A stretch of 64,000 nucleotides of DNA, taken from assembly GCF_000429985.1 (NCBI RefSeq), contig NZ_AUCX01000019.1, positions 47,134-111,133 on the forward strand. Reading direction: 5' to 3'. Shown piece after piece: positions 17,141 to 26,143 of the stretch (positions within the stretch are counted from its first letter, which is position 1; each line of letters opens with the position of its first letter). The notes beneath the pieces were generated by a model. The model was not told where the DNA came from. It did not search any database and saw only the letters and a list, made by a program, of their open reading frames with translations. Made by a program: the position numbers and the translations under genes. This DNA is from Maridesulfovibrio bastinii DSM 16055. GTDB lineage: Bacteria > Desulfobacterota > Desulfovibrionia > Desulfovibrionales > Desulfovibrionaceae.

Positions 17141-18142
17141 ATGTTTAAAAAGACTTTCTTAATTTTGATAATAATGATTACGCTTAGTTGCTGCGGCAGA
17201 AAGACGGCTTATTACTCTGCGAAAGATAAAGTCACGACTTTATCGCAATATTATAACGATCAATACAAACAAAAAGGAATGAAGGAGAATACCCCCAACA
17301 ACACGCTTTTGAAACTTACTCAAACTGAAAATCTCACTTACAAAAATAAAAGTAATATACAACGTCCTAATGCTATTGCTGTAATCATTGGCAACGCCAA
17401 CTATAAAAAGTTCCAAAACGGCATTCCTAACGTTGATTTTGCACACAATGATGCAGAAGCAGCCCAAAAAACATTCATAGATGTATTAGGGGTAAACCCT
17501 GAAAATATTATATATGTTGAGGATGCAACCCAAGCCAGTTTAATTTCTATCTTTGGTTCAAGCAAAAATTTTAAAGGCAAACTTTATAATTGGGTAAAAC
17601 CTGGAAAATCTGAAATTTTTATTTACTATTCAGGACATGGTGCACCAAGCCTTAATAACAAGGGGGCATATCTAGTGCCTGTCGATGCTAATATTAGCTA
17701 TATCTCTGACACGGGGTATTCAATTGATTTATTATACAAGAATATAAGCAAGATTCCTTCTACTCAAAATATCGTTATTCTTGATGCTTGCTTTAGTGGA
17801 GAATCTGGTGGTGGAACTCTTTTTCAAAATGCTTCTCCAGCTTTGTATAAAACAAGTTCACATATAAAAAATATTAAACGCACTTACTTAATGAGTAGTA
17901 CATCAGTAGGAGAACTAAGCAACTGGTATCCAGAGAAAAAACATAGTTTGTTTACCTACTATTTACTTGATGGACTAAATGGAAAAGCTGATATGAACCT
18001 TGACTCTCGAATTACATTTGGGGAAATTCAAAATTATGTAACTAATGAGGTCAACTATAAAGCACGCAGATTAACAGGAAGAGAGCAACATCCAATTTTT
18101 ATTGCAAAAGACAAGAACAACGCGCTAGTATATTTTAAATAG
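17141..18142 (+). CDS. Caspase-family (peptidase C14-like) lipoprotein, copy A
   Basis: A 333-residue protein with a signal sequence ending at a cysteine pair (ITLSCCG), so probably a lipoprotein. The caspase-like p20 domain runs from about residue 78. It shows AVIIGNANY, the catalytic His in YYSGHG (H166) and the catalytic Cys in LDACFSG (C217). Bacterial caspase homologues cleave after basic residues in characterised metacaspase-like members; the substrate here is unknown. It starts 1 base after a decayed lipoprotein gene and has a close paralogue at 20589 with the same His-Cys spacing of 51 residues. Confidence 0.9.
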   Translation: MFKKTFLILIIMITLSCCGRKTAYYSAKDKVTTLSQYYNDQYKQKGMKENTPNNTLLKLTQTENLTYKNKSNIQRPNAIAVIIGNANYKKFQNGIPNVDFAHNDAEAAQKTFIDVLGVNPENIIYVEDATQASLISIFGSSKNFKGKLYNWVKPGKSEIFIYYSGHGAPSLNNKGAYLVPVDANISYISDTGYSIDLLYKNISKIPSTQNIVILDACFSGESGGGTLFQNASPALYKTSSHIKNIKRTYLMSSTSVGELSNWYPEKKHSLFTYYLLDGLNGKADMNLDSRITFGEIQNYVTNEVNYKARRLTGREQHPIFIAKDKNNALVYFK

Positions 18143-18310
18143 TTGTGATCATTAAAATGTCACAAAATATTCTGTCCTAACGAATGAGCCCCATCAAGGG
18201 ACTTACCATTAGATTCTCTGACCTCAAAAACAAAATAAAGATTGTACACATAATCCCCCAACTTTTGTCTCACCACATCACACAACAATCACACCGCAAA
18301 AAAACGAAAA

Positions 18311-18340
18311 CTGGTTAACTCTAAAAACGAATTAACCAGT
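18311..18340. repeat. Palindromic hairpin downstream of caspase copy A
   Basis: CTGGTTAA and TTAACCAG flank a loop of about 13 bases. It is the diverged relative of the 33-bp palindrome at 21687 and 23328, and probably serves as a terminator. Confidence 0.55.
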
Positions 18341-18444
18341 TAATATGACGCTCCTTCCACACTAGATACTACCCACAGTAGGAATAATTCCCCCCTGCCC
18401 CCCACAATTTCAGAGTGTTAAAGAATCCTGAAAAGTAAGATCAT

Positions 18445-18575
18445 CCCGATTGGTGTGATTTATTCACTGAGGTCGGCTGGTCTCAAGTTGATCTGTTATC
18501 TTATGGAATCTTTAAAAAAACGCCTTTCAATTATTGCTAAAATGTTATATTATAACCTACATGAAAATAACCTTA
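18445..18575 (+). repeat. Degenerate intergenic repeat, copy 2, with probable promoter
   Basis: Contains CCGATTGGTGTGATTTATTC and GGTCTCAAGTTGATC as in copy 1. It then has CTTTCAATTATTGCTAAAAT followed by TATATTATAA, which reads like a -10 element 10 bases before the ATG at 18561. Copy 1 has a similar CTTTCAATTATTC at the same relative place. It fills most of the gap between caspase copy A and the next gene. Confidence 0.55.
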
Positions 18576-19022
18576 TTAAAATTATTCAAAAAAACTTTTC
18601 TGGGAGTTTTAATATTTAGTTCCTGTCTCATAATTGTTCAACATTCTTTTGCAGACGAAAATCAATCATTTAAAGAGATTACTGATAAACAAAAAGCTTT
18701 CTATGCCGGACATTTTCAAGTGGTTGGTTATGGGCATGGAGACTCTAAATATATGGCCCTGCTCGCTGCACGATCAGTTGCTCAGGCAAAACTGATTGGA
18801 ATTATCAACGGCCTACAGATTGAGAGAAGCACTTCGATCAAAAATGGAAAAGTTGATATGGATTCCATTGTAGCGAAAAGCCAAGGAACCATAAAATTTG
18901 CTTCAGTCTGTGGTGAAAAATATGATCAAAAGTCTGGTGAAGCTGAAGTATGCCTGAAACTGGGGCTTCGTTCCGGTGGAGTCAGTGATTTAGTGAAAGG
19001 ACTGATTGATGATGTTAAGTAA
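18561..19022 (+). CDS. Secreted LPP20-like protein
   Basis: About 153 residues from the ATG at 18561, which gives a clean signal peptide (KKTFLGVLIFSSCLIIV, cleavage after SFA). A TTG start at 18534 is possible but adds an unlikely N-terminus. The mature part has GDSKYMALLAARSVAQAKLIGIINGLQIERSTS, which matches the LPP20-type fold of small envelope proteins. Neither start has a clear ribosome site; the -10-like box lies so close that a leaderless message is possible. It overlaps the next gene by 14 bases, so translation is coupled. Confidence 0.65.
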   Translation: MKITLLKLFKKTFLGVLIFSSCLIIVQHSFADENQSFKEITDKQKAFYAGHFQVVGYGHGDSKYMALLAARSVAQAKLIGIINGLQIERSTSIKNGKVDMDSIVAKSQGTIKFASVCGEKYDQKSGEAEVCLKLGLRSGGVSDLVKGLIDDVK

Positions 19023-19836
19023 TTATTCTTTTATAAAAAAAGCACCATCACTTCTTATTCTTATCGGGTTATTAATTTTCGGTTTTTCAAATTTATGCTT
19101 TGCGGAACAAAAAATAGTTAAGACAACAGGATCATGCGCAATTGTTGGTATGACTCCAGATCAGGCCAGCTACCTTGCAAAACAAAGAGCGCGATCCGCT
19201 GCAATAGAAAAAGCTGCCGGTGTTTCGGTTTCATCTTCTACCCTGGTTACAAATGGAAAAGTGGCAGCAAATTTTATTAAATCTTTTTCTTATGGATTCA
19301 TTATCGCAGAAAAAGTCAAATGGCTGCCTATCAGTCAACATCAAGTGGCTGATAATCCCCCCATTCCTGTCTATGGAGTGGAACTAACATCCACAGTAAT
19401 TACTAATCCTAAAAAAACTCACCTCGGGCTAAAGGCCAAACTTAATAAATCCGTATTCAAGTATGGTGAAAAATCTTTTATTACCGTCAGTTCAAGAAAA
19501 AGAGCAGAAGTAGCTATCTTTAACATCACTGCCGACAATAAAGTTATTATGCTCTTTCCCCAAGACTACGACTCAAAAAATGTAATTTCACAGTCAGCAA
19601 CATTACTGTTCCCCCGTCCAGAATCCGGTATGGAATTAACAATGGTTACCATGGATGGACATAAACACGATGCTGAAGGTTTTATGATAGCTGCCATGCA
19701 CACCAATGAACAAATATCCTGGTTAGACTGCTTTATCCCTAATGAACAATATGACTTTTGTTCATTCTTCAAAAAATATTCAAAAGTAGCACACTTATCA
19801 GAAGATAAAGTACTTCCATACGAAGTTTACTTTTAA
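19009..19836 (+). CDS. Secreted protein with LPP20-like N-terminus and DUF4384-like C-terminus
   Basis: About 275 residues with a signal peptide (LLILIGLLIFGFSNLCFA). Residues 35-125 carry the repeated-Ala motif YLAKQRARSAAIEKAAGVSVSS, related to its upstream neighbour. Residues 150-260 (KSFITVSSRKRAEVAIFNITADNKVIMLFP) match the DUF4384 pattern often found with caspase-domain proteins. Starts at 19006 (TTG), 19009 and 19012 are all possible; I chose the first ATG. It overlaps the preceding gene. Inferred to be a periplasmic or surface partner of the caspase-like proteins. Confidence 0.65.
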   Translation: MMLSNYSFIKKAPSLLILIGLLIFGFSNLCFAEQKIVKTTGSCAIVGMTPDQASYLAKQRARSAAIEKAAGVSVSSSTLVTNGKVAANFIKSFSYGFIIAEKVKWLPISQHQVADNPPIPVYGVELTSTVITNPKKTHLGLKAKLNKSVFKYGEKSFITVSSRKRAEVAIFNITADNKVIMLFPQDYDSKNVISQSATLLFPRPESGMELTMVTMDGHKHDAEGFMIAAMHTNEQISWLDCFIPNEQYDFCSFFKKYSKVAHLSEDKVLPYEVYF

Positions 19837-19906
19837 TCATTATAATTGATCGGGGGACGCTGATTTTTTTAGCGACAGTGCATTAACTGCTAAAACAGGT
19901 GGAGTT

Positions 19907-20509
19907 ATGAAACGGTTACTCATTATTTTATTGTCACTTTCTTTTTTTTCAGGGTGCGCCCTCGTAGATCGTGATGTTGAACTGACCTATCATCCCGGAA
20001 AGATAATACAATCCGGACATGAAGGTAAAATTTATATCGAAAAGCCACAAGATGTAAGTAATATACCTAAAAATAAGAAAGGCCTTAAAATAATTGGTAA
20101 TGTTAAAAACTCCGCAGGAATGGAAACTGCTGATATCGTAACTGCTTCTGATATTGGAGATTGGATAGCCTATGCCTATGCAGAAGAGCTTGCTGCGGCC
20201 GGATATGAAGTAGAAACAATCCTGAGTATGCCGGAATCAGTTCCTAAAGGAATATCATTCTCTTTTAAAAATTTAGTTATAGACACTGATATGGGTTTTA
20301 TGACTTTAGGTGGAGTAGCTGAGGTCTCTTTTGATGTAATTATATGGGGTGATGATGAAAAAATAGCCACTGTTAGAGTTGAAGGTAAAGGACAAGAACG
20401 ATCTGCTGTTATTTCCAACGAGCTATATGGCGTGGCTGCACGAAATGCCTTAACCGATGCTGTAAGCAATTCTCTACCGCGAATCATAAAAATATTGGAA
20501 GAAGACTAA
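19907..20509 (+). CDS. Putative lipoprotein, YajG-like
   Basis: A 200-residue protein with a classical lipobox (FFSGC, Cys17). The mature part shows alternating strands and helices (IAYAYAEELAAAGYEV, FSFKNLVIDTDMG, VRVEGKGQERSAVISNELYGVAARNALTDAVSNSLPRIIKIL), the layout of YajG-type or similar outer-membrane-anchored lipoproteins. The closing helix before the C-terminus is typical of that group. It sits just upstream of the second caspase-like gene, mirroring the broken lipoprotein gene before copy A. Function unknown. Confidence 0.6.
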   Translation: MKRLLIILLSLSFFSGCALVDRDVELTYHPGKIIQSGHEGKIYIEKPQDVSNIPKNKKGLKIIGNVKNSAGMETADIVTASDIGDWIAYAYAEELAAAGYEVETILSMPESVPKGISFSFKNLVIDTDMGFMTLGGVAEVSFDVIIWGDDEKIATVRVEGKGQERSAVISNELYGVAARNALTDAVSNSLPRIIKILEED

Positions 20510-20588
20510 GTTACGTCAATTCTTTTTAAAAATAGTAAAACATAAACCAATAATACTATTTGTATAAAAAACACTGCAAGGCAATAAT

Positions 20589-21566
20589 ATGATTCATAAA
20601 TTAGCTATAGCAATGGGCATGTTAATACTTCTGACAGGTTGCGGAAAATACGAATATAGAGATCCTGTTGGTTCAGTAAAAATTAATTATAGTCAGGTAG
20701 CCTCGTCAACACACAAAAAAAAGACAAAAGTTAAACAAAAATCAGCGTCAGAGCTGGTCAAAAATATACCTGACGCCAATACAAAAAGTCCTGAGACTAT
20801 TGCAGTTATTATAGGCAATAAGAATTACAGTCGGTACAATTCAGGTATTCCGGATGTCAACTTTGCCGCATCCGATGCCGCAGCAGTTAAACAAAACTTT
20901 ATACAACTGCTTGGTATCTTACCGGAAAATATCATTTATTTGGAAGATGCAACTCAGGCTAATATGATTTCTATATTTGGCTCTGAAAAAAACTACAAAG
21001 GAAAACTTTATAATTGGGTAAAGCCTAATGTATCAAAAGTCATTGTGTACTACTCTGGCCATGGAGCACCGAGCTTAAATAAAAAAGGCGCTTATCTTGT
21101 CCCTGTGGATGCTTCCGTAAGTTATATATCTGAAACAGGATATTCTGTAGATACGCTTTATAAAAATCTAGGTAAAATACCCTCAGTACAAAACTTTGTG
21201 ATACTTGATGCCTGCTTCAGTGGAGATTCTGGTGGTGGAGCTTTATTTAAAAACGTTTCCCCGGCTTTATATAAAACAAGCAGCCACATTAAAAATTTAA
21301 AAAAATCTTACCTCATCAGTAGTACTTCAGTAGGAGAACTTAGTAATTGGTATCCTAAAATGAAGCATAGCTTATTCACCTATTACTTTATAAAAGGTCT
21401 ACAAGGAGAAGCTGATACTAATAAAGATAAAGACATAACCATGTTGGAATTACAAAATTATGTTCAATCTCAGGTCAGCTACAGAGCTAGACGACTGAAC
21501 GGCATGGAACAACACCCAGTTTTTGTTGCAGACAATAAAAGTAATGTAATAGTTTATTTAAAATAG
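20589..21566 (+). CDS. Caspase-family (peptidase C14-like) lipoprotein, copy B
   Basis: A 325-residue paralogue of the protein at 17141. The signal has a perfect lipobox LTGC (Cys18), so the protein is membrane-anchored and exported. A basic linker (HKKKTKVKQK) leads to the caspase domain with AVIIGNKNY, catalytic H158 (YYSGHG) and C209 (LDACFSG). Most of the domain is near-identical to copy A, including SVGELSNWYPKMKHSLFTYY. The C-terminal part differs more. Both copies look catalytically competent. Substrates and trigger are unknown. Confidence 0.9.
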   Translation: MIHKLAIAMGMLILLTGCGKYEYRDPVGSVKINYSQVASSTHKKKTKVKQKSASELVKNIPDANTKSPETIAVIIGNKNYSRYNSGIPDVNFAASDAAAVKQNFIQLLGILPENIIYLEDATQANMISIFGSEKNYKGKLYNWVKPNVSKVIVYYSGHGAPSLNKKGAYLVPVDASVSYISETGYSVDTLYKNLGKIPSVQNFVILDACFSGDSGGGALFKNVSPALYKTSSHIKNLKKSYLISSTSVGELSNWYPKMKHSLFTYYFIKGLQGEADTNKDKDITMLELQNYVQSQVSYRARRLNGMEQHPVFVADNKSNVIVYLK

Positions 21567-21686
21567 AACATTTCAAAAGCTAAAATAAGATTTATATTAT
21601 AGCTGATATCTGTCAAAAAATAGCTATATATTATCACCATCAACAATATCAAACGCTTCCAAAATTAATTGGACTTAATAAACATT

Positions 21687-21719
21687 AAAGGGTTAACTCT
21701 ACAAATGAGTTAACCCTTT
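21687..21719. repeat. 33-bp palindromic hairpin, copy 1
   Basis: A 13-bp perfect stem (AAAGGGTTAACTC) around the 7-base loop TACAAAT. An identical 33-bp core recurs at 23328-23360. It could terminate transcription in either direction. Confidence 0.8.
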
Positions 21720-21966
21720 AATTTTGTGATTAATAGTAAGTTACACATGGTTAAAGCTAAAACAAATAAACAAGTATGTATCAAAATGATTCAGTGCTCC
21801 ACTGACAACTACTCTACCCGCCATCATATAAGTTATAATCCCGCCTTCAATTACCTGTTTTCTGGTGTACGAAAAAAACTACATTGAACAGTGGACCGTC
21901 AAGTCCGTAAATTGGCAAAAATACTTTAATTTCAACTTGTTAAATGATTATGAAAATTGAATATTA

Positions 21967-22003
21967 TCCTGATTGGTTTGATTTGGTGACTGGGGGCCGG
22001 TGC
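21967..22003 (+). repeat. Degenerate intergenic repeat, copy 3
   Basis: Contains TCCTGATTGGTTTGATTTGG, then TGACTGGGGGCCGGTG. It lies between caspase copy B and the FkbM gene. It is shorter than copies 1 and 2. Confidence 0.6.
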
Positions 22004-22247
22004 TATATGAATAAAATAAATCCCCCCTATGGCAGAAGATTTTATGTTTTTCATTGCAAGAAAGTATTTGATTAGATAACGATATCTTGTTTTATACTTA
22101 ACTACTAGATCACATTAAATTTATTAGCTTTTGTCGCAACAATCAGATAAGGCCAAGTAAATTTAACATTTATTTTCTTAAAATTTGTTAACAAGTCAAA
22201 CAATAAATACCATATGCATCTCGCCATAAAAAAATGGAGTCTTAATT

Positions 22248-23168
22248 ATGAAATTCAGCACTTACCTTAAAAAATTATACAAAATAACCGTGCCGTATTT
22301 ACCCGGATATAATAAATTTTGTTTATTTATTCGTAAATTTTATTCTACAGAGCGTGATTGGATAAGCCGGTTACCTGTAAAGCCAGGTATTATTGTTCCA
22401 GTATTGTTGCCAATAGGTAACTTTAATATGTGCCGCCCTGAACGTTGCAGCATTGCTAAAAAATTTTTTTGGACCAGTGGAAGACGAGAACCAGCTGAAG
22501 ATAGAATTGCTTTGGATCTGTTCGTGAAATTCGCAATGGAATCTGAAATTATTCTTGATATAGGTTCAAACTCTGGACTATTCGCACTGGCTGCGGCAAA
22601 GGCTAAACCTACCGCAGAAATACTAGCCTTTGATATCTTGTTAGAAGCAAATAAAATATTCATTAACAACATCAAACTGAACAATTTTGAAGGCATAATT
22701 GACGCTAGACTTACAGGAATTGGGGTAGAAGGAGTATTCAAATCTCCAAGCAACGAAATTTCTAGTGAAATGCCGACTGCACTTTCTGTTGAAGATTCTG
22801 TAACCAGCAGTGAATACGTTAATGTTCCCATTATTACTCTTGATCAGCTCTGCATTCCTAAATATATTGGTAAGAAGACTTGTATTAAAATCGATGTAGA
22901 AAGCACAGAAGTAGATATCTTTAATAATGGATTAGAAACACTTAAAAAAATTAAACCTGTTATAATCTGTGAAGTTTTAATGAGGGCTAAAAATTTCGAA
23001 ATATATGATAAAATTCTTACAGACTTTTCATATAGAAAATTTCTTATTACTGCCGAAGGACTGAAAGAACATGATTCTATTATTCCAGATAAAAAATATA
23101 AAGACTGGTTTTTTATTGCAGACGATAATTTCAACCCCAAAATGATTAAATTAGACCAAATTATTTAG
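22248..23168 (+). CDS. FkbM-family SAM-dependent methyltransferase
   Basis: A 306-residue protein with the FkbM methyltransferase domain at about residues 95-275. The SAM-binding motif is ILDIGSNSGLFALAAAKA, followed by the acidic ILAFD motif and the family motif CIKIDVESTEVDIFNNG. FkbM enzymes O-methylate sugars or other small metabolites in polysaccharide or natural-product pathways. No glycosyltransferase or polysaccharide cluster is nearby, so it is a lone gene whose substrate I cannot infer. A GGAG ribosome site precedes the ATG. Confidence 0.87.
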   Translation: MKFSTYLKKLYKITVPYLPGYNKFCLFIRKFYSTERDWISRLPVKPGIIVPVLLPIGNFNMCRPERCSIAKKFFWTSGRREPAEDRIALDLFVKFAMESEIILDIGSNSGLFALAAAKAKPTAEILAFDILLEANKIFINNIKLNNFEGIIDARLTGIGVEGVFKSPSNEISSEMPTALSVEDSVTSSEYVNVPIITLDQLCIPKYIGKKTCIKIDVESTEVDIFNNGLETLKKIKPVIICEVLMRAKNFEIYDKILTDFSYRKFLITAEGLKEHDSIIPDKKYKDWFFIADDNFNPKMIKLDQII

Positions 23169-23325
23169 ATTAAATGTTAATTAAAGATAAATAACTCAAA
23201 AAACTCCACCAATTATATACACGAAAACACCAATTCATACCAACGCCCTCAAAAAGTTTCATGTAGGCGTGGAGTATGCGGGGGTGTATTGTGGGTGAAT
23301 ATTGCAACCCTCTATTAATAAACAG

Positions 23326-23362
23326 AAAAAGGGTTAACTCTACAAATGAGTTAACCCTTTTT
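23326..23362. terminator. 33-bp palindromic hairpin, copy 2
   Basis: A 15-bp stem with the same core and loop as the hairpin at 21687, here with A and T runs on both sides. It lies between the convergent FkbM and malate synthase genes and would terminate both. Confidence 0.8.
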
Positions 23363-23383
23363 AAACATCAATAACCGTTAAAA

Positions 23384-25552
23384 CTACTTAGCAGCCTTAA
23401 CTTCACTCCGTTTGGCATGCAGAATAGGCTCGGTATATCCGCTAGGCTGTTGGCAGCCTTTAAATATAAGGTCGCAGGCAGCTTGAAAAGCAATGCTTTT
23501 TTCATAGTCAGGGGCCATATTATGGTAATTCGGATCACCATCATTCTGGCGGTCAACCACGGCAGCCATCCGCTGCAAAGACTGCATAACCTGAGCTTCG
23601 GAACAAAGCCCATGATGCAGCCAGTTAGCCAGATACTGACTGGAAATACGCAGTGTTGCCCTGTCTTCCATGAGTCCCACATCATTGATATCAGGAACCT
23701 TTGAGCAACCGATACCCTGCTCTACCCAGCGGACCACATAGCCCAGAATTCCCTGACAATTGTTTTCTATCTCACGCTGAATGACTTCTGGAATTAATGT
23801 TTCTTCCAAAAGAGGGATAGTCAGCAGATCATCAAGAGTTGCTCTAGCTGCCCCTGAAAGCTTGGCCTGCTGCTTAAAAACATCCACGGTATGATAATGC
23901 ATGGCATGCAACACCGCAGCAGTTGGCGATGGAACCCATGCGCAATTAGCTCCGGCAAGTGGATGACCTTGCTTGGTTTCGACCATTTCACGCATGCGAT
24001 CCGGCATAGCCCACATACCTTTACCTATTTGCGCTTTACCCGAAAAACCGCAGGCAAGGCCAACATCAACATTCCAGTCTTCATAATTTTTCATCCAGCG
24101 GGCATTTTTCATGTCCGCCTTACAAACCATGGGTCCGGCTTCCATACTGGTATGGATTTCATCTCCTGTGCGGTCAAGGAATCCGGTATTGATAAAAATA
24201 ATCCGATCTTTTGCCGCACGGATGCATTCTTTAAGGTTAACTGTAGTACGCCGCTCTTCATCCATAACCCCGATCTTCATAGTTCCGGCAGTCATGCCCA
24301 GAGCTTTTTCAACTCTTGCAAAAAGCTCACAGGTAAAGGCAACTTCTTCCGGTCCATGCTGCTTGGGCTTAACTATATAAACACTTCCGGTTTTACTGTT
24401 TTGAAAGCGGCCCAGCTTTTTTATGTCGTGCAGAGCAATAAGTCCGGTCATCATAGCATCCAGTATGCCTTCAGGAATTTCTGTTCCGTCGGCAAGCAGC
24501 ACTGCATCGGTTGTCATGAGCAGCCCTACATTACGAATCAGCAGCATAGACCTACCGGACAATGAAAAAGTCGCACCGTCAGGTCCGGTGTATTCACGAT
24601 CGGCAACCATACGGCGCACAACCTCTTTACCGCCTTTAGTAAAAGTCGTTTCGAGATCACCGCGGAGAAGTCCCAACCAGTTGTTGTACGCCAGAGCTTT
24701 ATCTTCGCCATCCACAGCTGCAACGGAATCCTCGCAATCCTGAATAGTGGTGACTGCGGCTTCCATAACAACATCCTTTACTCCGGCAGGATGATCACGC
24801 CCGATAATATTTTCTGGATCAATATGGATTTCAATATGAAGACCATGATTACGGAAAAGAAGTATAGAACCATCGTGCGCATAACCTACAAACTGAGTAG
24901 AATCAGTAAGCAAGGATTCCGAGCCATCTTTCAGAACCGCACTGAACTCAACATTTTCTTTCGATGAAATTTTGTATTCCACAACATCAGCATGTTTTCC
25001 AGCAGCAAGAGGGATTGCGCTATCCAAAAATACAGAAGCGTATTCCATGACCTTACGACCGCGAACGGAGTTGTAACTCTCACCTTTTTCTGCGCCGCCA
25101 TCTTCGGGAATTACGTCTGTTCCATAAAGAGCATCATAAAGACTGCCCCAGCGGGAATTGACAGCGTTCAACGCATAGCGGGCATTGGTAATAGGCACTA
25201 CAAGCTGTGGCCCGGCGATGGTTGCCAGTTCAGGGTCCACCCCTTCTGTTCCGATGCTAAAAGGCTCACCTTCTGGAAGAATGTATCCTATATCATAAAG
25301 AAATTTTTTATACTCGGCAGCATCGTGAGCTTGCCCCTTACGGGATAAATGCCACTCATCAATACGCGCTTGCAGCTCTTCACGCTTTTCCAGCAGCTCC
25401 CTGTTTCGAGGCATCAGATCAGTCAAAATAGATTGCAGCTCTTCCCAAAAAACAGTGCATGAAGAAATTCCTGTTCCCGGTATAATCTTATTTTTGACCA
25501 GCTCATACAAAGGTTCGGCGACCTTGAGTCCGCCAACTGTAACGTGTTCCAC
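23384..25552 (-). CDS. glcB: Malate synthase G
   Basis: A 722-residue G-isoform malate synthase that condenses glyoxylate and acetyl-CoA to malate. Length and the full family pattern fit: an N-terminal [14 protein letters not shown], the active-site [12 protein letters not shown] loop, [22 protein letters not shown] and the C-terminal [17 protein letters not shown]. No isocitrate lyase or glycolate oxidase gene is in the window, so the glyoxylate source is unknown. It is flanked on both sides by accessory repeats. Confidence 0.97.
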   Translation of the reverse strand: MEHVTVGGLKVAEPLYELVKNKIIPGTGISSCTVFWEELQSILTDLMPRNRELLEKREELQARIDEWHLSRKGQAHDAAEYKKFLYDIGYILPEGEPFSIGTEGVDPELATIAGPQLVVPITNARYALNAVNSRWGSLYDALYGTDVIPEDGGAEKGESYNSVRGRKVMEYASVFLDSAIPLAAGKHADVVEYKISSKENVEFSAVLKDGSESLLTDSTQFVGYAHDGSILLFRNHGLHIEIHIDPENIIGRDHPAGVKDVVMEAAVTTIQDCEDSVAAVDGEDKALAYNNWLGLLRGDLETTFTKGGKEVVRRMVADREYTGPDGATFSLSGRSMLLIRNVGLLMTTDAVLLADGTEIPEGILDAMMTGLIALHDIKKLGRFQNSKTGSVYIVKPKQHGPEEVAFTCELFARVEKALGMTAGTMKIGVMDEERRTTVNLKECIRAAKDRIIFINTGFLDRTGDEIHTSMEAGPMVCKADMKNARWMKNYEDWNVDVGLACGFSGKAQIGKGMWAMPDRMREMVETKQGHPLAGANCAWVPSPTAAVLHAMHYHTVDVFKQQAKLSGAARATLDDLLTIPLLEETLIPEVIQREIENNCQGILGYVVRWVEQGIGCSKVPDINDVGLMEDRATLRISSQYLANWLHHGLCSEAQVMQSLQRMAAVVDRQNDGDPNYHNMAPDYEKSIAFQAACDLIFKGCQQPSGYTEPILHAKRSEVKAAK

Positions 25553-26143
25553 AATCCTTCCCTCACTGTTTTCTAATTATTCGCGCATCAAAACATTTCC
25601 CATTGGTCAGACCAATAAAACATCCGAGTATTTCTCTGTCAATGCGAATAGATGGGGCTAAATATAAGTACATAATTTATCATGCGAGTTTAGAAAGTCT
25701 GGTTTGATAGAATTTATTTTAATACATTCAGAAGCTCAAACCATTAACGCTATAGAATTAAAAATATTCCACGCTGTTGGCAATCTCAGCCTTTATAGCC
25801 GGTTGATTGGCAGTGGATAGGCATAGATGTAGCATCAGTAAATAGAAGGATATCCTGATTGGTTTGAGTTGGTCACTGGGGGGTGGTGATTAGGTGGGGA
25901 GAGGTCTGGTGGGGCTGTTTGATTGTTTTTCGTGATTCTTCGGTTGACCGAAGATGACGGTGATCACAACTTATTTAGTCAGAAACATCATGGCAAATAT
26001 AGACAAAATCACAGTACACTGATAGGCAAATTAAAAAACATACTTTTAAGTAAGTACCGATAAACACGACATTAAGAAGTACTTACTTATATTTTATCTG
26101 TTCTATTGAACTTAACTCAGCTCAATCTCCCGAGGATGCCACT
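25553..26143. other. Intergenic stretch with divergent promoters and repeat copy 4
   Basis: Separates glcB (minus) from the large lipoprotein gene (plus). It holds degenerate repeat copy 4 (25852-25890, with a related GAAGATGACGGTGATCAC block at 25948-25965) and AT-rich DNA. I see no gene in it. Confidence 0.55.
25852..25965 (+). repeat. Degenerate intergenic repeat, copy 4
   Basis: Contains ATCCTGATTGGTTTGAGTTG, GTCACTGGGGGGTGGTG, then GTTGACCGAAGATGACGGTG, matching copy 1 at the start and end with a longer G-rich middle. Confidence 0.6.

Larger units (their letters stand above)
21567..22247. other. AT-rich intergenic stretch with palindrome and repeat
   Basis: No gene is evident. It contains a 33-bp palindromic hairpin (21687-21719) and degenerate repeat copy 3 (21967-22003), with AT-rich sequence between. 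Region 22080-22240 presumably holds the promoter for the FkbM gene, but I see no clear -35/-10 pair. Confidence 0.55.

Noticed and set aside
17141..21566. Gasdermin-like cell-suicide module with the caspase genes
   Set aside because: Both proteases have export signals and no small pore-forming protein is adjacent, so the cytoplasmic gasdermin-protease layout does not fit.
23891..24565. Long plus-strand open frame opposite glcB
   Set aside because: It is a shadow of the well-supported malate synthase gene and has no recognisable protein features.
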